The notes below the pieces were generated by a model, which did no database searches, was not told where the DNA came from, and worked only from the letters and a program-made list of their open reading frames with translations. Positions 42,712-54,673 of a stretch of 64,000 nt of DNA are shown here, piece after piece. Source of the DNA: Auriscalpium vulgare. Lineage: Eukaryota > Basidiomycota > Agaricomycetes > Russulales > Auriscalpiaceae. Position 1 is the first letter of the stretch, and each line of letters starts with the position of its first letter. A program made the translations under genes and the position numbers. The stretch is taken from positions 1,426,001 to 1,490,000 of the forward strand of contig JAHBBC010000009.1 in the NCBI GenBank assembly GCA_019915015.1, read 5' to 3'.

Positions 42712-45700
42712 ATGGGACATCCTCTGCAGCTCTTGCGCGACACACACTTATTCATTACACTGCATTCATGTCAAAGGACAATAGCTAATGAGCACAGTAA
42801 AGTCAAAGAACTTATATGGCAAGGGCCGATGCACAAAGTGCTGAGCTGCGCAATCATAAGCATTGTTCTGTTTTATCTGTTGAACTATGCCACAAAATGC
42901 AAACTTTTCTTACGCGGAACTGACATGCTGGAGGACACAAAACAGACTTTAATTGGCGGTGGAAGAAAGAAAAAGCCATTATGGTTGCTGAGCGAGCTTG
43001 TCCGATATCAAGTCGTCGCTTCAACCAAAGACTTTCATCAGCTTTCTCAGTTTGAGTTCGGTGGCCACGGTCCACAGGTTGCCTTGAAGATTGCAGAGAA
43101 TCATGAAGATGATGTTCAGTGGATACTGTGTCAGATGCCATTATCAGAGTTGACTCGACTGCACAAGCTTGACCTAATTGAGATATGCGCCATGCATAAT
43201 TTGAGCATTAAATGGAATGACAAGACAAATAAAATATATGATATGATGGAGGGTCATATGTTACATGCTGATATGTGTACTGCTTGTGCGGACGCATCTA
43301 CCCTTTTCAAATTCAGCGGAGTTGATAAACCCAAGGTGAAGAGGACAAAAACAGCTAAACAGTTGCAGGTCCAGCCAGCCCCTATTGCAGTCTTTCCACC
43401 AAAGCCTCCCTCAGCGTCTCTACTCCACAAAATAGTAACAAATTATTGCAATGCTATTGATAAAGAAAATTTATTGGAGGAAGGATGTGCAGTGTGTGGC
43501 ACATTGACCACTTCGAAAACAATGATTCCCCTGGACGAAGCAGATTTTGAACGTGACCTACTTGTAAATAACAATGGTCTGTACCCTGTGACCCGGATTG
43601 AACGCAAGTCAGTTGATGACCCTATTCTGTTTGAAGAAGGTCCAATTCTGGACAAGGCATGCTCAAAGGTCTGCAAACCATGCTTGGATATTCTGGAAAA
43701 GGGAAAGATTCCATCTCAGGCTTTAGCATATGGGAATTGGATTGGGGATGTGCCCACACAATTGCAAGGTTTGTCATTTGCAGAGAAGATGCTTATCGCC
43801 AGGGTATGTTGCAACGGATGTGTGATCAAAGTACAATCCTCTGGTCAATATAAAATGGTTGCAAATGCAGTAATGTATGCGATGCCTATGCCGCGGATAT
43901 ACAGTGTTCTACCACCTCGAGCAGAAGAATTAGACGATGTGATGGCATTTGTATATATTGGACCGACTCGTCCTACAATACGAGAACATCGGAGAACCCC
44001 GTTTCTTGTGCGTAGAAATAAAGTGGCCATTGCCCTTGAATGGCTCAAAGTCAACCATGCAGACTATGCAGACCTTACCATCTCCTATGACAATCTTGCG
44101 ACCTACTCTGAAGATGAACCCCCAGTTATAATTGATTACCGTATACCTCCATCAGAGAAAGACTCTGAAGACAAGGCAGTAAACAAGTCTTCTGAAGATG
44201 AAGAAGGTACAGCGGAGGGGGAATGCCCTTTCATTATGCATACCTTAACAGGTGCTGAGCTTGAGAAGAAGTCTGGTACACAGTTAAAAGCCCTTGCACT
44301 TCAGTATATAAACTCAAAAAATGGATACGCACTTGGTCTAGGTCACAATGATACACCAGAGAGCACATATAACAATCCTCAGCTATATCCCCAAGCCTTT
44401 CCTTGGCTTTTCCCTTATGGGCTTGGTGGTATTGGAAATGAGAATGGGTACTCAAAAATCAGTGATAGTGCCCGAAAATGTGCATTGTTGATGTATCACG
44501 ACAAGTGCTTTCAATTGGAACCTTTGTTCCCACTTATAGCATTTAATTACGAACAAATAAAACAAAGCAATACTGGGGGGTATTTGCTTACTCAGAAAGC
44601 GTCCTTTCCAGATATTGCTAGGCGGTTACTCAATGTGAATGAAGTTGTGCTGAATGATATGATCCAGAGGATGGTAGATGGTGAATTTGAAACTGCTAAT
44701 GGAGAGGCAGAAAAAGAATGCTTTGCAATTATCAACGACTTGGACCACGTCGCTCAGCATGTGCAAGGCTCACGAACAAACAACAAATATAAGCGTAATG
44801 AGCTTTGGGCTCTCATGAGCTATATTGGGGCTCCAACCTGGTTTATTACGTTTGCACCAACAGATTCTAAACATCCGATTGCACTATATTTTGCTGACCA
44901 GGACGTACACATTTATCCCAAGGTATATACCGCTAGTGAACGATATCGCTTGATTGCAAACAATCCTGTGTCTGGTGCGCGCTTCTTCAAATTCATGGTG
45001 GAGACATTTATCAAGGTTGTACTTGGGGTAGGTGCAGACCATGATGGGTTGTTTGGTAAAACAGCTGCCTACTATGGTACTGTGGAACAACAGGGGAGAT
45101 TGACTTTGCACTTACATATGCTTCTATGGATACAAAACGCATTAACACCGCAGGAGGTAAGGGATCGAATTGTAGCAGGTGATTCTGAATTTCAAAGACA
45201 ATTGGTAGAATATCTAGAAGGCTCACATCAAGGCCAATTCATTAATGGAACTCTGAATAATGTCCACAGTCAAATTCAAGACAACTTGGAAAGAGGTGAT
45301 AGTGGTTTAGATCCCACTTGTACCTTGCCAGAGCATCCACCCAAGATGTGCTCTAACCATGTGACACTTCAAGATGATGAATGTACATCTTGCTCTGAAA
45401 GTAAATCATGGTGGGCACGCATGTGGGAGACAGCAGATGAACTGATATTTCGCTCTAATCGTCATAGATGTCATGCAGGTTGCACTAACAAAAAGTATTC
45501 CTCATGCAAATCACGTTTTCCTCGTGAAGTACATGCTGAGACCTCAGTGGACATGGGTACAGGTGCAATCGAATTGAAACATGGTGAGGCCTGGCTAAAC
45601 ACATTCAACCCTACATTGACTTACCTCATTAGGTGCAACTCGGATGTTGCCAGTCTTCTATCTGGAACTGCTATTAAATCTATTATAGCATATGTGACTG

Positions 45701-46220
45701 ACTATATAACCAAGACACCTTTAAAGACTCATGTCATGTTAGAGGCTATCAAGTCAGTCTTCAATCGCAACTCTGAGTTTCTCAGCGGAACTGCAACGCA
45801 AATGGAAAAGGCACGCAAGGTCATGGTTCAAGTGGTAAACTCTATGACTACCAAGATGGAAATAGGTGGCCCAATGGCATCTCTCTATGTGTTAGGTCAT
45901 CCTGACCATTACACTAGTCATAAATTTAAGACATTTTATTGGCGGCCATTTATTAATGAAGTGAAAAGATATTGGAACTCCCTGGAGCCTGAAGAGGAGA
46001 ATGGAGATCGTGTTGTTATCAACAAAGTAAAAGGAAAAATTGTTGCATTGACTACTGTAGATGACTTTACCAAGCGCCCTGTGGACTATGAAGCTATGTC
46101 TCTCTATGATTGGTGTCGCTTTGCTACCAAGTTCAAGATTCCCAAAAATGGAAAGGCAAATGAACAAGAAGTAGCTGAAAATGCTGATCTTGACAATCAA
46201 TATGACATGATGGATATAGA
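42712..46220 (+). pseudogene. Helitron 2 Rep portion, interrupted
   Basis: Uninterrupted Rep frame closely following Helitron 1: CAVCGTL (43,486) and KVCKPCL (43,666) Cys pairs, LYPQAFPWLFPYGLGG (44,380 on), HUH motif LTLHLHMLLW (45,097-45,129) and the tyrosine motif YVTDYITK (45,694-45,717). The true start is probably one of the Met codons at 42,829 or 42,925, because homology begins near GGGRKKKPLW. At 46,220 the frame runs into a 2.5 kb TIR element; the reading frame resumes at 48,763 once the insert and one 8-bp duplicate are removed. Unlike Helitron 1, it has no frameshift at the HAGC motif. Confidence 0.88.
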
Positions 46221-46309
46221 CCGGTGTCGCGCCGCAACATGGTTTGAAGATATTCTCTTCAAAACCAAGCGAGATCTCATCGAGATCGTATTTGACGATT
46301 GCCGACTGA

Positions 46310-47509
46310 ATGATACAACTTTGCCATGAAGTCGAGCGCCCACTCCTTTCAACTCTTTCCCCCACACTCCTTCGCTTCCAACAAATCCTTGTTCTTTCAC
46401 TTTCATTCTCTATCCAGTCCCCATCATGCATTTCTCCCTTATGCCGAGTATCTGGCATGCCATCGATCGACTCCGGGCCGCAACAACTCGCCTGGCCCAA
46501 TCTACGACTGCCACCAGTATGTGCGCTTATGCGCAGATTCCCTAACGACACTGACCGTACCATCACCACGCATCTCTCAGACTATGTGGCATTGCCTGAC
46601 AAAGAGTTGTTCCGTCCGAGCCAGGATATTGAGAAGGAAGAGCAGACGAATCGGCTGTATTCGCTGGCGGAATTCGTCTCTCTGGAATCATCACCGTCTC
46701 GCCCTGCCCACCTCGTCGCACCTATCTGGAACAACGCACTTCTAGGTCGGCTCAGTCCTTTGCCGGAGTTCAAGGCTACTGGCACATTCACGTTCGCATC
46801 CCATCCGTTCCCCACTTCCTCCAGCACCTGCGTTGATTCCCGTTCGGAGATGTTCCTTCGCCCCGAGCTCGATATTGCGCCGCCTCGCCGACGTCTATGG
46901 TGCGGAGAAGTTAGCGGTCAGGAGCAGCTCGATGCAGAACACCTGCATGTGCGGTTCTCCTACGATGGATACACGGAGTTTGGGCGCATCATGCATTACT
47001 TCGGTCAAGATGAGCAACATGCCGTATTCGCCGCATTACTGGTACGCGCACCTCATCGTTCCCAGTACTCTCGCCCGCGCTTTGTCTTCCTCGAGGTTCC
47101 CCTGGAGCATTGCGCACCCTCGACTCTGCCCACCGATATTGTCTTCGCCCCCATCATCGAGCTCTCCGAAACTGACACCATCGAGTCCCGTCATATCATC
47201 ATCGAACGTCCAGAACTCCCTGACTCGTCTAGCCCCGGTTCACTATCCAAGCCAACGCCACTCGTTGTTGACGCTCTCGTGGATCTTTTCCGCGGCCTGG
47301 AAGATCCTTACGGCGAGTTCGACAGTCCAGTCGCACGCAATGCTGCGGCGTTTGGCCTCTCGAACATGCCGGGCGGTCTCAACCTGGACAGCGAGCTGAA
47401 GGACCACCGCATCGAGAGGACGCAGACGGAGATCGACGAGAACGGGTATGTGCTGAGTTACGACCATCGATGGCTGAAGGTGGAGAGAGGAAAGAGGGTT
47501 GAACGATGA
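46310..47509 (+). CDS. Single-exon protein of unknown function inside the TIR element
   Basis: An open frame of up to 399 codons. The first 50 codons are low-complexity, and Met at 46,457 (MPSIDSGPQQLAWPNLRLPP) is a better start. Features are MRRFPNDTDRTITTHLSDYV, PELDIAPPRRRLWCGEVSG and IIIERPELPDSSSPG. I see no DDE transposase, zinc finger or membrane segment. The codon pattern is coding-like and there are no introns. It may be cargo picked up by the element, or the element may be a composite. Confidence 0.5.
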   Translation: MIQLCHEVERPLLSTLSPTLLRFQQILVLSLSFSIQSPSCISPLCRVSGMPSIDSGPQQLAWPNLRLPPVCALMRRFPNDTDRTITTHLSDYVALPDKELFRPSQDIEKEEQTNRLYSLAEFVSLESSPSRPAHLVAPIWNNALLGRLSPLPEFKATGTFTFASHPFPTSSSTCVDSRSEMFLRPELDIAPPRRRLWCGEVSGQEQLDAEHLHVRFSYDGYTEFGRIMHYFGQDEQHAVFAALLVRAPHRSQYSRPRFVFLEVPLEHCAPSTLPTDIVFAPIIELSETDTIESRHIIIERPELPDSSSPGSLSKPTPLVVDALVDLFRGLEDPYGEFDSPVARNAAAFGLSNMPGGLNLDSELKDHRIERTQTEIDENGYVLSYDHRWLKVERGKRVER

Positions 47510-48754
47510 CTCTGATCAGATGGATGGTGGGTCACATGACTTGCTTCTCACTTACCCTTTTCATCCATGCTTCACAGTTTCTTACCAGCCAAGGTCACTT
47601 GCTGGTCTGTATTACTCATGCATTCCTTTTAACATGTGCTTTCTAGAGGCTGTACACCAAGTTCCTGGTGCCTGGTCATATGTGACTCCTTTTGACTCTT
47701 TGGACTTCTCTTATTCTAGCTCATTCTATTCCCCTTATTTTCATGACTCCCTTATGACTCCTTTTATTCTGGCTCATTCTATTCCCCTTATTTCATGACT
47801 CCCTTATGACTCCTTCATATACTAGTACCCTAGTTAGGTAGAATATTCCCACAAGAGAAAAGGTATAAATACCTGGCCTCTGGAGAAATTCTAGTGTCTC
47901 TTTTCCCCCCTACAAAGCTTCTTATTCTATAAGTTGCTTTTTCCTTGACTTGATTGTTGAAGGAGTGCTGCTTGCCTCCTTGACTATATCAGTCACTTGC
48001 AGACCCTTGTTGTTCCCTCCGTTCAACTCGTATTCTTGTGTTCCAATCGACGCTATTCTCACCAACGCTAGTTCTCATCGACGTCACTGTTACGGAATTG
48101 GTCGTTGACTGCTCTGCTTTACGTGTCCCCTCGTGCTTATCTGTGTTATTGTCGTCACTGTTACGGAATTGGTTGTTGACTGCTCTGCTTTACGTGTCCC
48201 CTCGTGCTTATCTGTGTTATTGTCGTATCCGTCCGTTGCGTGTGTTGACCCCGTCCTCTGCGTGTGTCGAATCTGTGTTGGGAGTTCCACCGAAGTCTAC
48301 TTGAAGTCCGCGTACGTTTGCATCTGTTATCCACTCCGCATATCCCCCCATCCCTGCTCGACTTCACCGTCTAGTGTTTTCCCCCATCGGTTTATTCTCG
48401 TTCTTCGGTCGTACTCCGTTGAACGTCCCCGTCTAGAGTATCGTCACCCGTACTCTGTATTCTTGCATCTCCGGACAATATCAATCTACGTGCACATCCG
48501 TACACACCCTCCGCACGTCCCCGTGCATTTCGTCTTTTGGATCTCTTCACTAGATTCCAGAACTCGACTCTTCGATCCTTCCCAGGTACTTCTTACGACA
48601 TAAGTGCGGACCACCGAAGAACCATCGCACAACGAACAACTAGGTAACTCCGGGAGTTTAGAGAACCCGAGGAGCCTAGGGCGGAAGTCTTCATCGTCAC
48701 TCGTGCTGCGTTCCGCACCGCGATACTTCGAACCTCTTCCCGCCGCGACACCGG
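47510..48754. other. Non-coding part of the TIR element, possible solo LTR
   Basis: Contains a 57-bp near-duplicate (47,683-47,810, GACTCCCTTATGACTCC), a TATAAATACC box (47,868-47,877) and a 71-bp tandem duplication (48,083-48,153 and 48,154-48,224). A possible solo LTR is 47,935-48,600 (TGCTTT...TACGACA), flanked by TAAGT on both sides, but a 5-bp match could be chance. Confidence 0.35.
48083..48224. repeat. 71-bp tandem duplication
   Basis: Two almost identical direct units beginning GTCACTGTTACGGAATTGG. Non-coding. Confidence 0.9.
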
Positions 48755-48762
48755 GACCTAGA

Positions 48763-50430
48763 TCAAAAAATACAGGTTGGTGGTGGCGGTGATGATGAGC
48801 ATATGGTGATAGAGATTGAAAGTGACACAGAAAAGACAATCGTTGATAGTGACGACGAGATGGATATTGAGGATGATGATATGAGCACAATTGTGAATAA
48901 TTCTGATGATGAAGACTATGAAATGAGCATGAATAGCACAGAGGCAGACGATAGTTCATCTGACTATGTACAGCCCAAGGCAAAGAAAGGCACTAAACGA
49001 AAGGGTCAAAAAGACAAGAAGCCAAAAGAGTACCCCCATTTTTAGTGGGACATCCTCAATGCGAAACACATACCATACGACTGGCATCTGAGGATGAGCC
49101 AATTGTCCCCAATTTTGTTGGAGGAACTCTGCCTAGAAAAGACAAAGGAAATTATGAGGACTATTGTTTGACTATGCTTACCTTATTCAAACCTTGGCGT
49201 GTGGGCTCTGATCTAAAACTTGATGGTCAAACTTGGCAGGAGGCCTTTGAGACATACACTTTTACCCCTCGACAGCTGGAGTTGATGAAATTCTTTTACA
49301 TACGATATGAATGCAATGATGCACGAGATGACTTTCACGCTCAGCGCAAGGCCGCAGAGAACGCGAACCAAAAAATGGGGTTCAATCCTATCTTTGGTCA
49401 GTTCCAGGATGATTTGGATGCACAATATAGTGAGGATCGCAACACAGAGGAAGCACTCAATGGCAACGAGCTTGAATGGTTGAGTGCTCAATTTGATGAG
49501 GTGAGTGGGAAAACAGCAAACAAAGCAATACAGATGGCCGAAATTGAACAAGTTTTGCAGAGTGGGGGTTGGGCTGCAGCTGACAGGGACAATGTATGGA
49601 GTATTGATACAGATGTTACAAATGGTGATATCATGACAGGAAAGCAATGGAAGGATGTCCTGTCGGATAAAAAAAAAGAAGTCCTCAACAACAAGCAGGC
49701 ACAGTACCAGCAAATTGGAAAGGACAACGAACCATCCCTGAATGGCATACCAAAGCCATATAATGTTAATGAAGTTAAAGTGGTAGATCGTGAGTTCTTA
49801 TACAAGACCTTTAAAGCCGTCAGTGAAGAAGATGCCCGACTCATTGATGAGATAGCTCAAGAATACACACTTAATGAAGAGCAAGAACGAGCTTATCGCA
49901 TTATAGCAAATCACTCTGTTGATGCATTTGCTGAACAACTCAAGATGCATATTGGAGGGATGGCGGGCACAGGTAAATCTCAAGTTATAAAGGCTCTCAT
50001 GGCTCTCTTTGACAAGCAAAAGCGTAGTTACGTATTTCTGATAATGGCTCCTACTGGTACAGCAGCTGCCTTGGTGTCAGGGTCAACTTATCATTCAATT
50101 CTTGGCTTCCAGGGAGGAGGAGACGGACCTGGCAGTGGCGTAAGTGAAACAGCAACTACTATGTCAAAGATTCGAGAGCGGTTGAAATGTGTCAAATATG
50201 TTTTCTTAGACGAGGTATCTATGATCGACTGTGGTGACTTCTATCATATAAGCTCTCAAATGAGCCTTGCTTTACAAAGTGATGATCAAGCATTTGGTGG
50301 CAAGAATATGATTTTTGCTGGTGACTTTGCACAATTACCCCCTATTCAGACGAAAGGGCCTGCACTATATAGCCACAATATATCAACCGTTCTGGGTACT
50401 ACCAATGGCTTTAGAGAACAACAAAGGACA
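48763..50430 (+). pseudogene. Helitron 2 helicase portion, truncated
   Basis: Resumes the Helitron 2 protein with an acidic linker (SDTEKTIVDSDDEMDIED), shifts frame near 49,030-49,045, and continues with PNFVGGTLPRKDKGNYEDYC and a helicase with Walker A GGMAGTGKS (49,957-49,983), Walker B FLDEVSM (50,205 on) and GDFAQLPP (50,320 on). At 50,431, in TTNGFREQQRT, it is cut by the 3' end of a family B element. The distal helicase motifs and any protease domain are missing from the window. It therefore carries three lesions: TIR insertion, frameshift and truncation. Confidence 0.88.
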
Positions 50431-51434
50431 ACTTGGTGGGAAATGGCCAGTGCAAGCATGGCAGTACAATTACTCTTAATCATTTAAGGGGCAGGGGGGA
50501 GAGGGGCTTGGCCATTAAATATACCCAAGCAAAATTGCTGACAGTCTAGGCTTGGGGATTGTCTCTATCAATGGGTGGTAGCTCAACATCCTGCATGCTC
50601 CGATGCACTAGGTGGTCGGAGGTGAGTGTTGCAATGTTGTGACGTTGTGATCATTCTTCCGGTAAGAATGCTCCGGAATGGTGGTCAGAATCCTGAGGCA
50701 ATAATTGGGACGCTGATGAAAATACAAAACAATCGGGATCAGAACGATGCAGTGTGAGTACAAGAACTGAGGTGAACAATGGTCACAGGACAATGGTGTG
50801 ACTGCAGAGGAATACAGATGTCACAGTGACTGGAGTGGCATCGTGCACACATTCTGATGACAATCTCAACAGTAAACATGTCTGATGGAATTCCGACGCG
50901 TTGTGACAGCTGTGGGAGGTGCTGTGCTCGAGGTCGCGTGGTGGCAGTCGGAACAACGAGCAAGTGGTCGGATGACTGCGTGTGCTGCGTGCGACAGCGT
51001 CGCTGGCGCGAGTGTGGTGTTCAAGGTATGATTCCGATTGCGTGACTGCTCTGCAAGACTCCAATCTTGCGAGCGGTTGGAAGAACTAATCAGGTGGTTG
51101 GAGCACTGCTGTGCGATGCTGCGATCTTCAGAATTGTGTGTCTGTCGACTTGATAAAAGTGCGAAAATTCTGTAATGATCGCCTCGCAGCATGGAGCGAG
51201 GCGTATCAGCGCCGTCACCGTTGTGCTGACGCGCCACACGACATTGACAATGTGTATCTTGGCTTCCACTACGCCTATGGAGGCGATTCCGGGCTCAATC
51301 AAGGGCTTGGATGTCATGTATTTCTATGATGCCCAAGAGTTTTATCTGATGCTGTATTTCACGGCAAAAGAGTTCTATTTCATTTTCACATGTATGTAAT
51401 TTCTATCCACAGTAGTACCATAGAATTGCATGTA

Positions 51435-51971
51435 CTGTACCATTTCGATCGGTTCGCCGGTCACGCGTCACAGGGGGTGTCCGGCGAGGCGAAATTTGGG
51501 TGCTGTCACGGGTCACAGGGCGGGGTGGCGAAAGCCTGGATCCAGTGAGTCTTGAGTTTGATTTTTTCAAGGGCCTCAAAAGGAGCACTGGGAGGCCTGC
51601 AAGTCAAGGTTACGTTGGATCGCATAGCTGGTACACAGCATCTGGTACGAGTTCTGACTTGCTGTGTAGAATTGAATAATCATATGACTAGCTGTCTGCT
51701 TATCTATCACACTGAGTAATCTAATCTAGTACATTCGGCAGTCACCGAGCGGCTTCTCCCATTGTCTCAGCTTCGGTGTAGACTGACGCGGACAATTGAC
51801 GTTGTTGTGTAGGCTAGCTACTCACACTTCCCAGTCTCATGGATGCGGTGAATTTGTTCATAAGGTGAAATGCTGCAGTGGTCACGGTCACACCCGATGA
51901 GCGGCGAACCTGAAATTTCGCCTGTCAGGTCACGGTCACACCAGGGTGGCGAACCGATCGAAATGGTACAG
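51435..51971. mobile_element. MITE with TA target duplication (mariner-like)
   Basis: Inverted ends CTGTACCATTTCGATCGGTT start at 51,435 and at the complement of 51,971, with TA on both sides (51,433-51,434 and 51,972-51,973). The paired copy at about 57,861 (minus strand, GCATGTATATGTG) lacks it and shows the single TA. The 537 bp have no coding capacity. TA duplication points to Tc1/mariner-type mobilisation. Confidence 0.88.
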
Positions 51972-51977
51972 TATATG

Positions 51978-52361
51978 TGTCATGAATCTCCTTGTTTCTT
52001 CCTGACATCATAGGACTTACCTCATCTTTGGATCCCTTGTTCTACTTTGGTACATTCCTTGTCCTTTCCTTCTAAGGTATCCCTTGTTCTCATTTAGGTA
52101 TACCTTGTATCCCTTTGGAGATGTCCCTTGTTCTCCTTTGGTCTATCCCTTGTTCCCACTTCTGGATTCCCTTGTTCTCCTTTGGTACATCCCTTATGCT
52201 CTGGCCTATAAGTACTCAGTAGATATCTCAGTAGCACCCCAGCTTGTTCTCCTAGTCTTACCTGGTCATTGTATCCCTTTGCATCATGTCTCTGCTTCGT
52301 CTCTAAGTGTTATGGCTTGGAAGGCTCTTGACTTAGGTCATTGCTGACTGGGTTCTTGACA
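51978..52361. mobile_element. Solo LTR, 384 bp
   Basis: Begins TGTCATGAATC and ends TTCTTGACA (5-bp inverted ends TGTCA/TGACA), flanked by the 5-bp duplicate ATATG (51,973-51,977 and 52,362-52,366). The related segment near 57,855 has the uninserted ATATGTGAATC. A CTATAAG box lies at 52,204-52,210. The parental retrotransposon is not in the window. Confidence 0.85.
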
Positions 52362-52774
52362 ATATGTGAATCAGTCATGATAGTATACATCACTATCTCG
52401 ATTGAGCCCAGAACCACCTCCACATGCGCAGTAGAAGCTGAGATACGTGTTGTTGATGTCTCGTGGCACGTCAGCACGACAGCGACAACGCGTCACATGT
52501 TGTGGGAAGCAGCGGCAATGTGTAAGCGTCGGAGTCAAGAGCGAAGCCACGGCACCTGGTGGCGCCGCAGCCCACGGGTCAAAGACCTCTGAACTCTTTT
52601 TTTCAGTGATTCTCATCCATTTTGCAAATCACAATAATTGTAGCTTTATATATATATATCTTTTCCCAAAGTACCAAAGAAGGGGAAAGAAATTGATGCA
52701 AAGAGCAAACTGTCTTGTAGGGCAGGAGAAGATAGAAGGTCAGCAACTACTGTACATATCCTATAAAGCTAAAT

Positions 52775-52860
52775 AGCCTTCTAGTGTAGTGGTCAATACT
52801 ATTGGTTGATATAAAGAACCAAGAGGTTGTAGGTTCAATTCCCCCTCTGTGCGACTTTTT
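52775..52860 (+). other. tRNA-like Pol III promoter unit
   Basis: Box A-like TAGTGTAGTGG (52,782-52,792), a stem TTGGTT/AACCAA in the anticodon-arm position, box B-like GGTTCAATTCC (52,832-52,842) and five T at 52,856-52,860. The opposite arm of the palindrome (57,361-57,440, minus) has the same unit. Confidence 0.55.
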
Positions 52861-53572
52861 AATAATATAATTATTCAGCCCGGGTATTGTAGTAGCCGGG
52901 TTTGTGCACCATGACGCGTTTAAACCTGCACACAGTCGAAAGTGCCGGTTGATGCGTCATGGTGCGTGTTTGGCCTACCCGTGGGAAAGTTTTACCTAAA
53001 ATGGAAATCGTGCAGTATTTTTTGCTGACTCGAGAACAATTGAAAACATGTTCATATTGTTGCTGGTTAGCTTGCAAAACGCAAAATACTTGCAGATATG
53101 AGTGTCTTTGGAAGTGAGAAGGTGTTGAAAAGCATTGGGCAGGAGCTACTTAGCTAAAAATTGCTCAATTACTGGGTAACCGGGTACTTTATCCCCGGGA
53201 TTAGTAAGCAATGACTCATTGACCGGCAAAAATCACAGTCTGCCTGGTTCAACTGCGTCATTTTCCCACGCTTGTTGAGGAATTATATCATTGGCTATTC
53301 ACATGATCAACATCCTTTCAACACTTCTGGTATATATAATGCATGGTAGTTAGCAACTAGAGCCCTCCCAATTGCCAACCTCACCATTGTCACCCCGTGG
53401 GAACATGTTACCAAAAAGGGAAGTTAGAAGGCCTTCTCTTCTGACTTGAGAACAATTGGTATCATGTGTATATCAATGCTAATTAGCTTAGAAAATGCAA
53501 AATACTCGCAGACACGAGTGTCTTTTGCAGTGCAAAGGTGTGTAAATCACAGGGCAGGCAGGAGCTACTTAG

Positions 53573-54116
53573 TGCCGTGCATTTAAGGCGCTTATGCGGC
53601 GCCGGTGATGCCAAGATTTAGGGCGCAGGGTGCGAACCGGTTCGCGCCAGGGTTTCGCCGACGGCGCATCAGGCCTGCGCGGGGCTGCAGGTGGTCGCGG
53701 TTCGCCGCTTGTTCATCATGCCGGGCCAGTCCAAACCCGCCGTCGACGCGATCCGGTGTGGGCGCACCCGCCAGGCTTCTCAGGCGTCAAATCTGACAAA
53801 AGGCAATCTGGGGCGGTTAGATATTGCACGCACACAAGCAACACGTCATTTCTTTACGGCCTCCCTCATCTTGTACCAAATCTTACCCCTCCGCTCCCTC
53901 TGCATAAATTTGACATCCCCCCACCGTTGGGGGGGGTTTCCCACGGTGGCCACTGGTGATGGCGCGATTGGCACTGGCCTGCCCGCAGGGCCCTGTAAAA
54001 TAAACAAAGTGCAACAGAGACGTTCCGCCCCGTCAACGGCCGTCTAAATTTTACCTCCCCCCCCTCCCCCAGCAGTACGTCCACCCCGCAGTATTTCTGC
54101 CCGCGCACCAGTCCCC
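53573..54116. other. GC-rich stretch of unknown origin
   Basis: Joined sharply to the family B element at 53,572. Short open frames on both strands (53,605-53,959 plus, 53,866-54,171 minus) show no domain. A CCCC-rich segment before 54,117 could be the leader of the following gene fragment. Confidence 0.3.
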
Positions 54117-54673
54117 ATGCCTGTGAACCGCACCGCCCGCACGGCCCCCACTGCCGACACCTCTCAGGCACTCAAGGCGGAGATCAAGAAGCTGGAGAAG
54201 GAGGAGAGGGAGCTCAAGAAGAAGAAGGATGCGTGGACGGCCGCAGCCCGTGGCCGCCAGAAGCACGACCTGATACCTGTGGGGTATGAGGGAACTACTA
54301 GGGGTGGGTGAATGACATACATCCCTCTAACTGCTGATACTGACCAACTGAGCGTTGCCAGGCTACGGCACGCTGCTTTCCCAAGAGCTCAAAGAAGCCA
54401 GTCGCAAGCTCGACGCCCTGCGCAAGAAGGCAAAGATCACACGGGACAAGACTACGTCTGCTGCCCATGCCTCTGGCATTCCAGAAGACGCCATGAATGT
54501 GGACGAACCTGAGGAGGCCTCCAAGGGCAGCCGTGCACATATCAGACCCACTGTCCGTTTCCATACCGCTGACAAGCATTCTCAGCATTGACGCCAACCC
54601 CCGAGTCGCCACCCCCAAGGCCACCCGTGCCTCCGGAGACACATAATGCTGAGAGAGGCCATTCTGCACCCAA
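54117..54673 (+). pseudogene. Gene fragment: basic coiled-coil protein
   Basis: Starts MPVNRTARTAPTADTSQALK at 54,117 and continues into a Lys/Glu coiled coil (EIKKLEKEERELKKKKDAW). After an intron near 54,305-54,360, a second exon reads GTLLSQELKEASRKLDALRK and ends with an acidic MNVDEPEEASKG stretch. A third exon (PESPPPRPPVPPETH) ends at a GTGAGT donor near 54,676. The next sequence is intron-like up to 55,003, where a family B element begins, so the 3' part is absent. No known domain. Confidence 0.45.

Larger units (their letters stand above)
46221..48754. mobile_element. TIR transposon with 8-bp duplication inside Helitron 2
   Basis: Ends are CCGGTGTCGCG inverted repeats (46,221 and complement of 48,754) that remain similar for about 30 bp. 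The flanks are GATATAGA and GACCTAGA, an 8-bp duplication with two changes. Removing the insert and one duplicate joins the Helitron 2 frame exactly (MDID|QKIQVGGGG), which supports the boundaries. The superfamily is unclear: hAT, P, Merlin and Zisupton/KDZ all make 8-bp duplications, and the ends are not classical hAT. Confidence 0.82.
50431..53572 (-). mobile_element. Helentron-like element, family B, inserted in Helitron 2
   Basis: On the minus strand the 3' end (hairpin GCCATGCTTGCACTGGC, 15 nt ending CACCAAGT) is at 50,431, followed by the Helitron 2 flank TGTCC. The element is traced to 53,572, where it is abruptly joined to unrelated GC-rich sequence, so its 5' end is missing. It is an inverted, diverged copy of much of 56,630-58,400 and itself contains a TA-flanked MITE and a solo LTR. 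No coding gene supported. Confidence 0.78.

Noticed and set aside
47935..48600. Certain solo LTR call
   Set aside because: Only a 5-bp TAAGT flank match and TG...CA ends support it; kept as a possibility within the non-coding entry.
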